64,000 bases of DNA from JAGOMX01 sp041738135 (GTDB taxonomy: Bacteria; Pseudomonadota; Alphaproteobacteria; JAGOMX01), in NCBI GenBank assembly GCA_041738135.1, contig JBGSQK010000046.1, forward strand, positions 10,590-74,589, in the 5' to 3' direction. How positions within the stretch are numbered: position 1 is the stretch's first letter; each line of letters begins with the position of its first letter. The translations under genes and the position numbers were made by a program. Below the pieces are notes generated by a model that was given only the letters and a program-made list of their open reading frames with translations, was not told where the DNA came from and made no database searches. This document shows, piece after piece, positions 50,582-59,543 of this stretch.

Positions 50582-51598
50582 TTAGAAAGGTTCTTCTATT
50601 CTTTTTGCTAGTTCCTCGATGTTCTCTGGAGGCCAATCAGGTACATTCATACCCAATTCAAGTCCCATTTGCACCAGAACTTCTTTAATTTCATTGAGCG
50701 ACTTACGACCAAAGTTAGGTGTCCGTAGCATTTCGCCCTCTGATTTTTGAACGAGATCGCCAATGTAGACGATGTTCTCATTCTTCAAGCAGTTAGCAGA
50801 ACGTACTGAAAGCTCAAGCTCTTCCACTTTACGCAAAAGATTGCGGTTGAATGGAATTTCACTTTCTTCAGCTTTATGCTCAACAGTCTTAGGCTCTTCA
50901 AAGTTGATAAACATTTGAAGCTGGTCCTGCATAATACGTGCAGCAAAAGCAACTGCATCCTCAGCCGTGATCGTTCCATTTGTTTCTATGGTCAGCATAA
51001 GCTTGTCATAGTCAGTAACTTGGCCTACACGGGTGTTATCCACCTTGTAAGATACATTACGTACAGGACTGAAGATAGAATCGATTGGAATCGTGCCAAT
51101 AGGCATATCTTCACGACGATTTTGATCCGCAGTCACATAACCCTTGCCGAGCTCAACAGTCAGCTCCATATTGAGAACACCACCCTCACTGACCGTACAA
51201 ATATGCACCTCAGGGGATAGAATTTCAACGTCAGAAGGACATACGATTTGACTCGCATAAACCGGACCAGGCTTTGTGATGTTCAAACGAACTTTACGTG
51301 GACCTTCACTATGAAGACGCACAGCCAAAGTCTTAATGTTCAAGATAATGTCAGGAACATCTTCAAGAACGCCAGGCAGAGTTGAAAACTCATGCAGAGC
51401 GCCTTCCATTTGAATAGAAGTTACGGCCGCGCCTTGCAAAGACGACAATAGAACACGCCTAAGTGCATTACCTAGGGTTGTTCCAAAACCGCGTTCAAGG
51501 GGCTCTGCCACTAATGTTACTCGATGAGCAGCCCCTGATACAGGCTGTACATCTAGATTATTTGGCTTAATAAGTGTCTGCCAGTTATTCTGTATCAC
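50582..51598 (-). CDS. rpoA: RNA polymerase alpha subunit
   Basis: The alpha subunit nucleates RNA polymerase assembly and contacts promoters and activators. The 338 residues comprise the N-terminal dimerisation domain (AEPLERGFGTTLGNALRRVL, SSLQGAAVTSIQ) and the C-terminal domain with ELSVRSANCLKNENI and RTPNFGRKSLNEIKEVL. It lies in the standard alpha-operon order rpsM-rpsK-rpoA-rplQ; rpsD is not in this stretch, as in other alphaproteobacteria. Confidence 0.98.
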   Translation of the reverse strand: MIQNNWQTLIKPNNLDVQPVSGAAHRVTLVAEPLERGFGTTLGNALRRVLLSSLQGAAVTSIQMEGALHEFSTLPGVLEDVPDIILNIKTLAVRLHSEGPRKVRLNITKPGPVYASQIVCPSDVEILSPEVHICTVSEGGVLNMELTVELGKGYVTADQNRREDMPIGTIPIDSIFSPVRNVSYKVDNTRVGQVTDYDKLMLTIETNGTITAEDAVAFAARIMQDQLQMFINFEEPKTVEHKAEESEIPFNRNLLRKVEELELSVRSANCLKNENIVYIGDLVQKSEGEMLRTPNFGRKSLNEIKEVLVQMGLELGMNVPDWPPENIEELAKRIEEPF

Positions 51599-51627
51599 TT
51601 ACCTGTCTCCGATCTCGTAATTAATAA

Positions 51628-52020
51628 TTAAACACGACGTGCTTTGGGTGGACGAACCCCATTGTGCGGAATCGGTGTTACGTCACGAATAGACGTAATA
51701 ATAAATCCAACCGCATGAAGCGCACGTAGTGCAGCCTCACGTCCAGACCCTGGGCCAGTTACCTCAACTTCTAAGGTCTTAACACCATGCTCCATAGCCT
51801 TACGACCAACATCCTCAGCAGCCAGCTGTGCGGCATAGGGGGTCGACTTCTTCGAACCCTTAAAACCACATGATCCCGATGATGACCACGCTAGTGAGTT
51901 ACCATGTGGATCAGCTATTGTGATCAAAGTATTATTGAAAGTTGCATTTATATGTGCAATTCCAGTTGGTACATTTTTACGATCGCGACGACGAAGTCGT
52001 GTAGTATTCTTTTGTGTCAT
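51628..52020 (-). CDS. rpsK: Ribosomal protein S11
   Basis: S11 lines the mRNA exit region of the small subunit. The 130-residue protein has GIAHINATFNNTLITIAD and the C-terminal RDVTPIPHNGVRPPKARRV that define the family. It lies 16 bp after rpsM. Confidence 0.98.
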   Translation of the reverse strand: MTQKNTTRLRRRDRKNVPTGIAHINATFNNTLITIADPHGNSLAWSSSGSCGFKGSKKSTPYAAQLAAEDVGRKAMEHGVKTLEVEVTGPGSGREAALRALHAVGFIITSIRDVTPIPHNGVRPPKARRV

Positions 52021-52036
52021 AGAACAAACCTATCAA

Positions 52037-52405
52037 CTATTTCTTTTTGCCCGCTACAGTCTTTTTCTTACCTTTACGGGTACGAGCGTTCGAATTTGTA
52101 CGCTGACCACGAACAGGCAAACCTTTACGGTGACGAATACCGCGATAACAGCCTAAATCTTGCAATCGCTTTATATTCATACCGATTTCACGACGCAGAT
52201 CACCTTCTACGTGATAATCACTATCAATGATCTCACGTATTTTGACGATCTCGTCATCACTTAACTCATTGACCCGTGCAGAGCTTTTGATAGATGCTTT
52301 TTCGCAAATATCAGCCGCATGCTTACGTCCAATTCCAAATATATATGTTAAGCCAATAACCACCCTTTTGTCTGATGGTATATTTATGCCCGCAATACGC
52401 GCCAC
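52037..52405 (-). CDS. rpsM: Ribosomal protein S13
   Basis: S13 sits in the small-subunit head and bridges to the large subunit and P-site tRNA. The 122 residues begin MARIAGINIPSDKRVVIGLT and end with the basic GQRTNSNARTRKGKKKTVAG tail. A 72-bp gap separates it from adk upstream; rpmJ, often found here, is absent. Confidence 0.98.
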   Translation of the reverse strand: MARIAGINIPSDKRVVIGLTYIFGIGRKHAADICEKASIKSSARVNELSDDEIVKIREIIDSDYHVEGDLRREIGMNIKRLQDLGCYRGIRHRKGLPVRGQRTNSNARTRKGKKKTVAGKKK

Positions 52406-52477
52406 CGTGCATACTCCTTTTTCTATTCAAAAAATCTTAACGAATGTATACCTGATTAACTTCCAAAGTCAACCATA

Positions 52478-53155
52478 TTAACAAACCTCTCTGAGAAGTT
52501 CAGCTTGTTTATCATCAATAACACGATCAATGAGGCTTGTAACCGTTTCAATAGACTGATTTCCATCGATTCGGACCACACAACCTTGCCCATCATAATA
52601 TTGAATAATGTCTTCCGTTTCCCGCTTATAAGTATCAAAGCGAGTACGAATTACCTCTTCTGTATCGTCAGCCCGCTGGATAAATTCGGTACTACCGCAT
52701 TTATCGCACACACCCTCTATAATGGGCATATGGCTGCTAGACGAATAAATTACACCGCATTTAGCACAAGTAAATCGATTCAATATACGTGAAATAAGGT
52801 GCTCCTCATCCACATTCAGCATTATTATGCTATCGATTTTCATGCCATTCTCGTTTAAGAAACCATCCAAAAACTGACCTTGATCCAAGGTGCGTGGATA
52901 ACCATCAAAAACGATACCTTTAGAGCCCTTCAACTTTAATATGGTTGAAGCGACCATCTGGTTAATTATTTCGGAATCAGGAAACTTTCCCGACTCAACA
53001 ATTTCTTGAACTTTCTTGCCAATCAGAGTTCGATCCTTAATTTCTTGTCGGATCATATCCCCTGTTGATAATTTATACAATCCATATTTTTCAGCTATGT
53101 GGGTGCATTGCGTACCTTTGCCTGCACCTGGTGGGCCAAAAAGTATTATATTCAA
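52478..53155 (-). CDS. adk: Adenylate kinase with zinc-binding LID
   Basis: Adk interconverts ATP, ADP and AMP. The 225-residue product starts with the P-loop MNIILFGPPGAGKGTQ and has the long LID. This LID carries four cysteines (FTCAKCG and GVCDKCG) that bind zinc, a form typical of Gram-positive bacteria and some alphaproteobacterial lineages. Its start overlaps the secY stop by 4 bp. In an organism with an ATP/ADP translocase it still balances the adenylate pool. Confidence 0.97.
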   Translation of the reverse strand: MNIILFGPPGAGKGTQCTHIAEKYGLYKLSTGDMIRQEIKDRTLIGKKVQEIVESGKFPDSEIINQMVASTILKLKGSKGIVFDGYPRTLDQGQFLDGFLNENGMKIDSIIMLNVDEEHLISRILNRFTCAKCGVIYSSSSHMPIIEGVCDKCGSTEFIQRADDTEEVIRTRFDTYKRETEDIIQYYDGQGCVVRIDGNQSIETVTSLIDRVIDDKQAELLREVC

Positions 53156-54498
53156 TTCTTCCTACCTTTCAGGCGGGATTTTTTAATAAGGCCCTCATAC
53201 TGATGCGCAAGCAAATGGGACTGTATTTGAGACATGGTGTCCATACCTACACCAACAACGATCAGCAAGCTAGTACCGCCTAAATAGAAAGGTACGCTGT
53301 ATTGAGAAATAAGCAGCTCAGGCAATACGCAGACAGCCGAAAGATATATGGCGCCGATAACCGTAAGCCTGGTCAAAAGATAGTCCAAATACTCAGATGT
53401 GTTCTTGCCAGGACGGTACCCAGGCACAAAACCGCCGTTCTTCTTAAGATTCTCAGCCGTCTCATCAGGGTTAAATATGATGGAGGTATAGAAGAATGCA
53501 AAGAATGTGATCAGGGACACGAATATAATAAAGTACAGCGGCTGCCCATGCCCAAGATAACTAGAGAGACTTGAGAAGAAGCCTGCATTTTGATCGGCTG
53601 GCATGAAAGCCAACACTGAAACTGGTATACCAAGCAACGCGCTCGCAAAGATAGGCGGTATCACACCGGAGCTGTTGATCTTAATAGGTAAATGTGTGGA
53701 TTGCCCACCAAATATCTTATTGCCCACTTGACGCTTCGGGTACTGGACCAAAACGCGACGTTGTGCCCGCTCCATAAAGACGATGAAGGTAATCACACCA
53801 ATTGCCATGATGAGAATACCCAAGATGACCACCGGAGACAATGCACCAGTCCTTCCAAGTTCTAAAGTTGAAACGATAGCATGCGGCAAATTGGCCACGA
53901 TACCTGAGAAAATAATCAATGAAATACCGTTACCCACACCGCGGCTAGTAATCTGTTCACCAAGCCACATCAGGAATAACGTACCACCGGTAAATGTTAC
54001 TGTTGCGATAACACGGAAAAGCAGACCAGGCACCACCACTGCAGGTCCTATAGCACCTGACATAGCTTCTAGTCCTACGGACATAAAGTATCCCTGGACG
54101 CAAGCCAGAAGAACCGTACCATAACGTGTATATTGGTTAATTTTCTTACGGCCTGCTTCGCCTTCCTTCTTGAGAGCCTCAAGAGTCGGAGAGACCACTG
54201 TCATAAGCTGCATGATAATGCTGGCAGAAATGTATGGCATCACGCTTAAAGCAAGAATACTCATACGGCCCAAAGCACCACCGGACATACGGTTAAAAAT
54301 ACCAAGAACGCCAGAGGCATTCTTCTCGGTAAACTCAGCCAAGACGGCAGCATCGATACCAGGAAGGGGGATATATGTTCCAAGCCTATAAACCACCAAC
54401 GCAGCCAAAGTAAACCACAGCCGCTTTTTCAAGTCCTCGGCTTTGCCTAATGAGCTAAAATTGATGTTAGCAGCAAGCTGCTCGGCCATAGATGCCAT
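53152..54498 (-). CDS. secY: SecY, protein translocase channel subunit
   Basis: SecY is the ten-helix channel through which signal-peptide proteins leave the cytoplasm, so it serves the many exported proteins of this window. The 448 residues include LPGIDAAVLAEF, the MGALGRMSILALSVMPYISASI-type plug/TM2 region, TRGVGNGISLIIFSGI and the C-terminal RLTVIGAIYLSAVCVLPELL. It lies between rplO and adk, the usual spc-operon position. Confidence 0.98.
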   Translation of the reverse strand: MASMAEQLAANINFSSLGKAEDLKKRLWFTLAALVVYRLGTYIPLPGIDAAVLAEFTEKNASGVLGIFNRMSGGALGRMSILALSVMPYISASIIMQLMTVVSPTLEALKKEGEAGRKKINQYTRYGTVLLACVQGYFMSVGLEAMSGAIGPAVVVPGLLFRVIATVTFTGGTLFLMWLGEQITSRGVGNGISLIIFSGIVANLPHAIVSTLELGRTGALSPVVILGILIMAIGVITFIVFMERAQRRVLVQYPKRQVGNKIFGGQSTHLPIKINSSGVIPPIFASALLGIPVSVLAFMPADQNAGFFSSLSSYLGHGQPLYFIIFVSLITFFAFFYTSIIFNPDETAENLKKNGGFVPGYRPGKNTSEYLDYLLTRLTVIGAIYLSAVCVLPELLISQYSVPFYLGGTSLLIVVGVGMDTMSQIQSHLLAHQYEGLIKKSRLKGRKN

Positions 54499-54523
54499 AA
54501 ATCTTCCCCTTTAATTTTCGTTT

Positions 54524-54988
54524 TTAGTTAGAAGCAGCTAAAACCTTTACAGATCCCTTAGCAGCTTCCACAGCTTTAACAGCTGCCTCAGATGCTCTAT
54601 CAACTTCTAAGTTTAATGCGGTCTTAAGATCGCCACTTGCTAATAATTTAACAAGACCCTTAGAATTAACCAGACCGATTTGAGTCAAGACTTCTCTTGT
54701 GACCGGCTTCTTGGCATCTAATTTACCTGCGTCAACGAATTGTTGAAGACGACCGGTGTTAATGATCTCAACTTCTGTTTTAAAGATATTCGTAAAACCA
54801 CGCTTAGGCAGTCTACGGATAATTGAGTTCTGTCCACCTTCGAATGCATCAATGGCAACACCCTTACGAGCTTTTTGACCTTTATGACCATGCCCAGAAG
54901 TTTTGCCTGTTCCTGAACCAGGACCACGACCAATTCTTTTACGGTTCTTCGTGGAACCAGGATTGTTTGCTAATTCATTTAATTTCAT
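54524..54988 (-). CDS. rplO: Ribosomal protein L15
   Basis: L15 is a large-subunit protein that binds 23S rRNA. The 154 residues begin MKLNELANNPGSTKNRKRIG, followed by the Gly/Lys-rich GRGPGSGTGKTSGHGHKGQK stretch of the family. A slightly extended C-terminus is Ala/Lys-rich. Confidence 0.97.
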   Translation of the reverse strand: MKLNELANNPGSTKNRKRIGRGPGSGTGKTSGHGHKGQKARKGVAIDAFEGGQNSIIRRLPKRGFTNIFKTEVEIINTGRLQQFVDAGKLDAKKPVTREVLTQIGLVNSKGLVKLLASGDLKTALNLEVDRASEAAVKAVEAAKGSVKVLAASN

Positions 54989-54999
54989 TTTTCTTGACC

Positions 55000-55188
55000 T
55001 TACTCAACGCGCAATAAATGCTTAACTTTGTTAATCATGCCGCGCACCGAAGGAGTATCCTCCAAGGTGCGTGTGCGATGCAACTTGTTCAAACCAAGAC
55101 CGATCAATGTCAGCCTTTGGTCATCTGTGCGACGGGCAATACTCTTAACTTGAGTAACTGTAACTGTCTTTTTAGTTGTATCAGACAT
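55000..55188 (-). CDS. rpmD: Ribosomal protein L30
   Basis: L30 is a small large-subunit protein. The 62-residue product has VTQVKSIARRTDDQRLTLIG and LGLNKLHRTRTLEDTPSVRG. The ATG at 55188 overlaps the rpsE end by 8 bp; a GTG two codons upstream is possible. Confidence 0.95.
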   Translation of the reverse strand: MSDTTKKTVTVTQVKSIARRTDDQRLTLIGLGLNKLHRTRTLEDTPSVRGMINKVKHLLRVE

Positions 55189-55759
55189 CTTCACTTACCT
55201 CACTCTTTTCTACTGCCTCGCCCTTGCCGCGTCTAGATACGATTTCACTAGGCTTCTTACCACGCTTCGTCGCAATTTGCCTTGGCGACATCACACGAGT
55301 CAAACCATCAAACGTTGCCCGTACCATGTTGTGCGGGTTAGCACTGCCCAATGACTTACTAACTATGTCTTGTATACCAAGCGCTTCAAATACGGCACGC
55401 ATTGGCTTACCAGCGATAATTCCTGTACCTGGAGGGGCTGAACGTAAATATACACGTCCGGCGCCACTATGGCCTTCGATATCATGATGCAAAGTACGGC
55501 CTTCACGTAAGGCAATTTTAACAAAGCTCTTTTTAGCGTCGTCAGTTGCTTTGCGGATAGCTTCAGGAACTTCACGAGATTTACCCGTACCAAAACCGGC
55601 ACGACCACGACCATCACCAACCACTACCAGAGCAGAAAAACCAAAACGCCTACCACCTTTTACAACTTTGGCAACGCGGTTAATGCTCACTAGCCTTTCG
55701 ACTAGTTCTTCATCCCTTTGTCCTTTATCAGACGATCTATCGTTTCTACGTTCAGACAT
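55181..55759 (-). CDS. rpsE: Ribosomal protein S5
   Basis: S5 helps keep decoding accurate at the mRNA entry. The 192 residues contain the S5 signature VVKGGRRFGFSALVVVGDGR and SAPPGTGIIAGKPMRAVFEA. The C-terminus is extended by about 20 polar residues (KGEAVEKSEVSEDV). Confidence 0.98.
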   Translation of the reverse strand: MSERRNDRSSDKGQRDEELVERLVSINRVAKVVKGGRRFGFSALVVVGDGRGRAGFGTGKSREVPEAIRKATDDAKKSFVKIALREGRTLHHDIEGHSGAGRVYLRSAPPGTGIIAGKPMRAVFEALGIQDIVSKSLGSANPHNMVRATFDGLTRVMSPRQIATKRGKKPSEIVSRRGKGEAVEKSEVSEDV

Positions 55760-55771
55760 TTTGCATCAATC

Positions 55772-56131
55772 CTAGAATTTAAGTCCGCCTTCACGAGCTG
55801 CATCAGCCAAAGCCTTAATACGGCCGTGGTAGAGGTAAGCACCTCGATCGAAAGCTACTTCATTAACACCTACTTTAACAGCCCGTTCAGCAATTAACTT
55901 GCCAATCGCACCGGCTGCGCTCATATCACTCGTTGACTTAAGTTTATCACGCAGTGTCTTTTCCAAAGTTGATGCAGTTGCCAATGTCTTTCCATTAGCA
56001 TCATCAATAACTTGCGCATAAATATACTTGTTCGAACGAAATACGGACAAACGAGGACGACCAGTTGAACAAGAACGTATTTTTGTACGTACGCGAAACT
56101 TGCGACGCAACATACCTTGCAATTGACTCAT
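55772..56131 (-). CDS. rplR: Ribosomal protein L18
   Basis: L18 binds 5S rRNA. The 119 residues include RPRLSVFRSNKYIYAQVIDD and the C-terminal AFDRGAYLYHGRIKALADAA. The start overlaps the rplF stop by 4 bp. Confidence 0.97.
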   Translation of the reverse strand: MSQLQGMLRRKFRVRTKIRSCSTGRPRLSVFRSNKYIYAQVIDDANGKTLATASTLEKTLRDKLKSTSDMSAAGAIGKLIAERAVKVGVNEVAFDRGAYLYHGRIKALADAAREGGLKF

Positions 56132-56661
56132 TTCTTTTTACCTTCTTTCCGCAGTACATACTCACCTTCATAACGAACACCCTTGCCTTTATATGGCTCT
56201 GGTCCTCTATAGGAGCGAATTTCTGCTGCAACTTGCCCAACACGTTGACGGTCGTAACCTTCAACAAGCACCAAAGTTGGCTTTTCACAAGTGATGGTTA
56301 TTCCGTTTGGAATAGCATACTTAATCTCATGACTGTGACCCAGTTGCAAAATAAGATCCCTGCCCTGCAAAGCCGCACGATAACCAACACCGTTTATTTC
56401 CAAACGGCGCTTAAAGCCCTGGCTCACACCCTCTACCATATTCATGATATTTTTACGGGTTGTGCCCCACATAGCTTGCGCTTGCTTGCTTTCATCGACA
56501 GGAGAAACCTTTATTGTTCCATCCACGCGCTCAACCTTAACTAAAGATGTCAATGCCATCGTTAGCTGACCAAGCTTGCCCTTAATTCCTATTTCCCTAT
56601 CGCTCAATTGGCATTCAACGCCAGCTGGTAAAGCCACAGGGTGTTTTCCAACACGTGACAT
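56128..56661 (-). CDS. rplF: Ribosomal protein L6
   Basis: L6 lies near the factor-binding site of the large subunit. The 177 residues start MSRVGKHPVALPAGVECQLS and carry the C-terminal signature GPEPYKGKGVRYEGEYVLRK of the family. Confidence 0.98.
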   Translation of the reverse strand: MSRVGKHPVALPAGVECQLSDREIGIKGKLGQLTMALTSLVKVERVDGTIKVSPVDESKQAQAMWGTTRKNIMNMVEGVSQGFKRRLEINGVGYRAALQGRDLILQLGHSHEIKYAIPNGITITCEKPTLVLVEGYDRQRVGQVAAEIRSYRGPEPYKGKGVRYEGEYVLRKEGKKK

Positions 56662-56670
56662 ATCTGATCC

Positions 56671-57069
56671 CTAAAAAATCTTGCAAATTATTTCGCCACT
56701 TGCATTCACGCGGCGAGCCTCGCTATCCGACATAACACCTTTTGAGGTGGATACGATCGAAATACCTAAACCGTTATATACGAGAGGCAAGCTCTCTACC
56801 GTTGAATACACACGACGTCCAGGTTTAGAAACACGATAGATCTCCTGAACAACAGATTGCCCATCGCGGTACTTAAGTTCTATTTTAAGTTCTTTCTTGC
56901 CTTCGCTGATATCAGATTCTTCATATCCGCGGATATAACCTTCTGTTTTCATAACTTCAAGAACACGCATGCGCATTTTTGAAGAAGGACAAGTTAGTGA
57001 TGATTTATTACGCATAAGTGCATTACGAATGCGGGTAATCATATCACCAATTGGATCGCTCATAGCCAT
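56671..57069 (-). CDS. rpsH: Ribosomal protein S8
   Basis: S8 organises the central domain of 16S rRNA and represses the spc operon in many bacteria. The 132 residues have DPIGDMITRIRNALMRNKSS and the C-terminal ISIVSTSKGVMSDSEARRVN signature. Confidence 0.98.
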   Translation of the reverse strand: MAMSDPIGDMITRIRNALMRNKSSLTCPSSKMRMRVLEVMKTEGYIRGYEESDISEGKKELKIELKYRDGQSVVQEIYRVSKPGRRVYSTVESLPLVYNGLGISIVSTSKGVMSDSEARRVNASGEIICKIF

Positions 57070-57082
57070 TTACAAATATCCT

Positions 57083-57388
57083 CTACCAACTAGCTTTTGT
57101 CAAACCGGGAACCATACCTTGCAAGCCAAGGTCACGCAAAGCTATACGTGAAAGCCTGAACTTACGGTAATTTCCGCGAGGTCTACCTGATAGTTCACAA
57201 CGCAAACGAACGCGTGTTTTTGAACTATTGCGTGGCAACTCAGACAATTTAGCCATTGCTGCATAACGTTCTTCAGCCGGCAAATCCTTGTCGCGGAAAA
57301 TCGCACGTAAGTTATCACGACGATTCTTGTATTGCGCCGTCAATCTCTTACGAAGATTGTTTTTTTCAATTGAACTTCTCTTAGCCAT
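57083..57388 (-). CDS. rpsN: Ribosomal protein S14 (long, zinc-free form)
   Basis: The 101-residue product starts MAKRSSIEKNNLRKRL at 57388; a longer frame would run 14 codons into the rplE intergenic region. It is the long form without zinc-binding CxxC pairs, with RCELSGRPRGNYRKFRLSRI as signature. Confidence 0.97.
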   Translation of the reverse strand: MAKRSSIEKNNLRKRLTAQYKNRRDNLRAIFRDKDLPAEERYAAMAKLSELPRNSSKTRVRLRCELSGRPRGNYRKFRLSRIALRDLGLQGMVPGLTKASW

Positions 57389-57401
57389 ATTGATTACCCG
57401 A

Positions 57402-57941
57402 TTAACTTGTAAAAGGCACGTTGAAACCACTCAACAGTGCTTTAGCTTCTTCATTAGTGGTAGCAGACGTTACGATAATAATGTCCATTCCGCGAACTTT
57501 GTCTACTCTATCATAGTCAATTTCGGGGAAAATCATCTGTTCCTTAACACCCATCGCAAAGTTACCGCGCCCGTCAAAACTCTTTGGCGAAATGCCACGA
57601 AAGTCCTTGATACGAGGCATCGCAATGTTGACGAGCCTATCAAGAAATTCAAACATGCGCGTCTTACGCAACGTAACCTTTACACCTACCGGCATCTCTT
57701 CACGAAGCTTAAAACCTGCAATAGATTTCTTTGCGCGCGTAACGATTGCCTTCTGTCCAGCAATAAGTTCCATTGTGGTTACAGCAGCGTCTAGCTTTTT
57801 ATTATCTAGAGCAGCTTCACCAACACCCATGTTGATTACAATTTTTTCAATCCTTGGGACTTGCATAATGTTTCCATAAGAAAACTGCTTCATCAGCTCC
57901 GGTTGAATAACGTCATAATATTGTTGTCTTAAACGTGCCAT
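57402..57941 (-). CDS. rplE: Ribosomal protein L5
   Basis: L5 binds 5S rRNA and contacts P-site tRNA. The 179 residues contain QVPRIEKIVINMGVGEAALD and the C-terminal MDIIIVTSATTNEEAKALLS. Confidence 0.98.
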   Translation of the reverse strand: MARLRQQYYDVIQPELMKQFSYGNIMQVPRIEKIVINMGVGEAALDNKKLDAAVTTMELIAGQKAIVTRAKKSIAGFKLREEMPVGVKVTLRKTRMFEFLDRLVNIAMPRIKDFRGISPKSFDGRGNFAMGVKEQMIFPEIDYDRVDKVRGMDIIIVTSATTNEEAKALLSGFNVPFTS

Positions 57942-57949
57942 AACTATGC

Positions 57950-58279
57950 CTAATTATTATCTATCGTTGATCCGGACTTTTTAGCAAAACGAACCTTGCT
58001 ACCATCCTTCAACATTTTATGTCCCATACGCGTCGGCTTACCAGATTCTGGATCACGATGCATCACATTAGAAACATGAATTGATGCTTCTTTTTGAACG
58101 ATCCCACCTTGCGGATTTGCTGCAGATTGCTTTGTATGTCTTTTCATGACATTAACGCCACGAACAAGCACACGTTGCTCTTCAGGAAACACCTTGATGA
58201 CTTCGCCTTCTTTGCCTTTATCTTTTCCAGCCACCACAACGACTGAGTCGCCGCGACGAACATGTAATTTATTAGCCAT
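57950..58279 (-). CDS. rplX: Ribosomal protein L24
   Basis: L24 is an early assembly protein of the large subunit. The 109 residues have the KOW motif RRGDSVVVVAGKDKGKEGEV and VRGVNVMKRHTKQSAANPQG. It starts 1 bp after rplN. Confidence 0.97.
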   Translation of the reverse strand: MANKLHVRRGDSVVVVAGKDKGKEGEVIKVFPEEQRVLVRGVNVMKRHTKQSAANPQGGIVQKEASIHVSNVMHRDPESGKPTRMGHKMLKDGSKVRFAKKSGSTIDNN

Positions 58280-58280
58280 A

Positions 58281-58649
58281 TTACAAAACCTCCGGCGCTA
58301 ATGAAATGATCTTCATGAAACCCAAAGAGCGTAATTCACGAGTCACTGGGCCAAAGATACGAGTACCTATAGGCTCCCTCTGGTTGTTTATCAAAACAAC
58401 TGCGTTACGGTCAAAACGAGTCTGCGTTCCATCAGGTCTGCGCACAGGATAGGTTGTACGAACAACCGCTGCCTTAAGCACATCACCTTTCTTTACGCGA
58501 CCTCTTGGGATTGCATCTTTAACAGATACAACGATAATATCGCCAACCTTAGCTGATGTCTTCTTTGAACCACCTAAAACTTTAATGCACTGTACTTCAC
58601 GCGCACCAGAGTTATCGGCGACATCCAGTCTAGTTTGCATCTGGATCAT
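58281..58649 (-). CDS. rplN: Ribosomal protein L14
   Basis: L14 forms an intersubunit bridge. The 122 residues begin MIQMQTRLDVADNSGAREVQ and include RNAVVLINNQREPIGTRIFG, both family signatures. Confidence 0.98.
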   Translation of the reverse strand: MIQMQTRLDVADNSGAREVQCIKVLGGSKKTSAKVGDIIVVSVKDAIPRGRVKKGDVLKAAVVRTTYPVRRPDGTQTRFDRNAVVLINNQREPIGTRIFGPVTRELRSLGFMKIISLAPEVL

Positions 58650-58676
58650 TTTTAAAAGCCCTTTTCTAACAATGCG

Positions 58677-58904
58677 TTATGTAATTACTAACCATTTTTT
58701 ACGCTTTGATATGGGAGGGCATTCTTGAATGCGTACCACATCTCCAGCCTTAAATTTGTTTTGCTCATCATGAGCCGCAAACTTACGTGTGCGCTTTAAA
58801 AACTTCTTATAAATCGGATTCATTTCCATGCTCTCAACTTTGACGATCACGGTCTTATTCGATTTATCACTAACTACTATACCTTCAAACTCACGACGAG
58901 GCAT
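58677..58904 (-). CDS. rpsQ: Ribosomal protein S17
   Basis: S17 binds the 5' domain of 16S rRNA. The 75-residue product has EGIVVSDKSNKTVIVKVESM and GDVVRIQECPPISKRKKWLV. Its ATG shares a base with the rpmC stop. Confidence 0.97.
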   Translation of the reverse strand: MPRREFEGIVVSDKSNKTVIVKVESMEMNPIYKKFLKRTRKFAAHDEQNKFKAGDVVRIQECPPISKRKKWLVIT

Positions 58905-59107
58905 TACTTTGCTCCTTTATAGGTCTTTTCGCCCATAATAGTCTTTATGCGCGCTATTTGACGTCTAACTTGTCGCACTCTCATCGTTGAGCTTAATTGG
59001 TCATAAGCTTTTTGAAAGCGCAGATTCATCTGCTCTTGTTTAAGATTTCTCAGCTCTTGTGTCAACTGATCTTTTGTCTGATTACGAATTTCTTGCGTTA
59101 ACAACAT
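58904..59107 (-). CDS. rpmC: Ribosomal protein L29
   Basis: L29 lies at the tunnel exit. The 67 residues form two helices with DQLTQELRNLKQEQMNLRFQ and the C-terminal RQVRRQIARIKTIMGEK, typical of the family. Confidence 0.96.
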   Translation of the reverse strand: MLLTQEIRNQTKDQLTQELRNLKQEQMNLRFQKAYDQLSSTMRVRQVRRQIARIKTIMGEKTYKGAK

Positions 59108-59118
59108 TATCCTACTCC

Positions 59119-59529
59119 TTAACCTTCTCTAGAAATAAACCGAGTATGAATCGGTAACTTCGCTGAAGCGAGTTCAAAAGCACGACGTGCCAAATCTTCT
59201 GGCACACCATCTAGCTCGAACATAATACGACCAGGCTTCACACGAGCAACCCAAAACTCTGGACTACCCTTACCTTTACCTTGACGCACTTCTGCGGGCT
59301 TCTTAGAAACAGGTATATCTGGGAATATGCGAATCCACACTCTTCCCGCACGTTTCATATGACGAGTAATTGCTCGCCTAGCAGCCTCAATCTGGCGCGA
59401 AGTGATACGTGCAGGCTCCGTCGCCTTCAAACCAAAAGATCCAAAGTTTAGAGCTGTACAACCCTTTGCATTTCCATGAATACGACCCTTATGGGCCTTC
59501 CTGAATTTAGTCTTCTTCGGGAATAACAT
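59119..59529 (-). CDS. rplP: Ribosomal protein L16
   Basis: L16 helps position A-site tRNA. The 136 residues start MLFPKKTKFRKAHKGRIHGN and include RITSRQIEAARRAITRHMKR and RVKPGRIMFELDGVPEDLAR. Confidence 0.98.
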   Translation of the reverse strand: MLFPKKTKFRKAHKGRIHGNAKGCTALNFGSFGLKATEPARITSRQIEAARRAITRHMKRAGRVWIRIFPDIPVSKKPAEVRQGKGKGSPEFWVARVKPGRIMFELDGVPEDLARRAFELASAKLPIHTRFISREG

Positions 59530-59543
59530 ATCATAAACCTTTT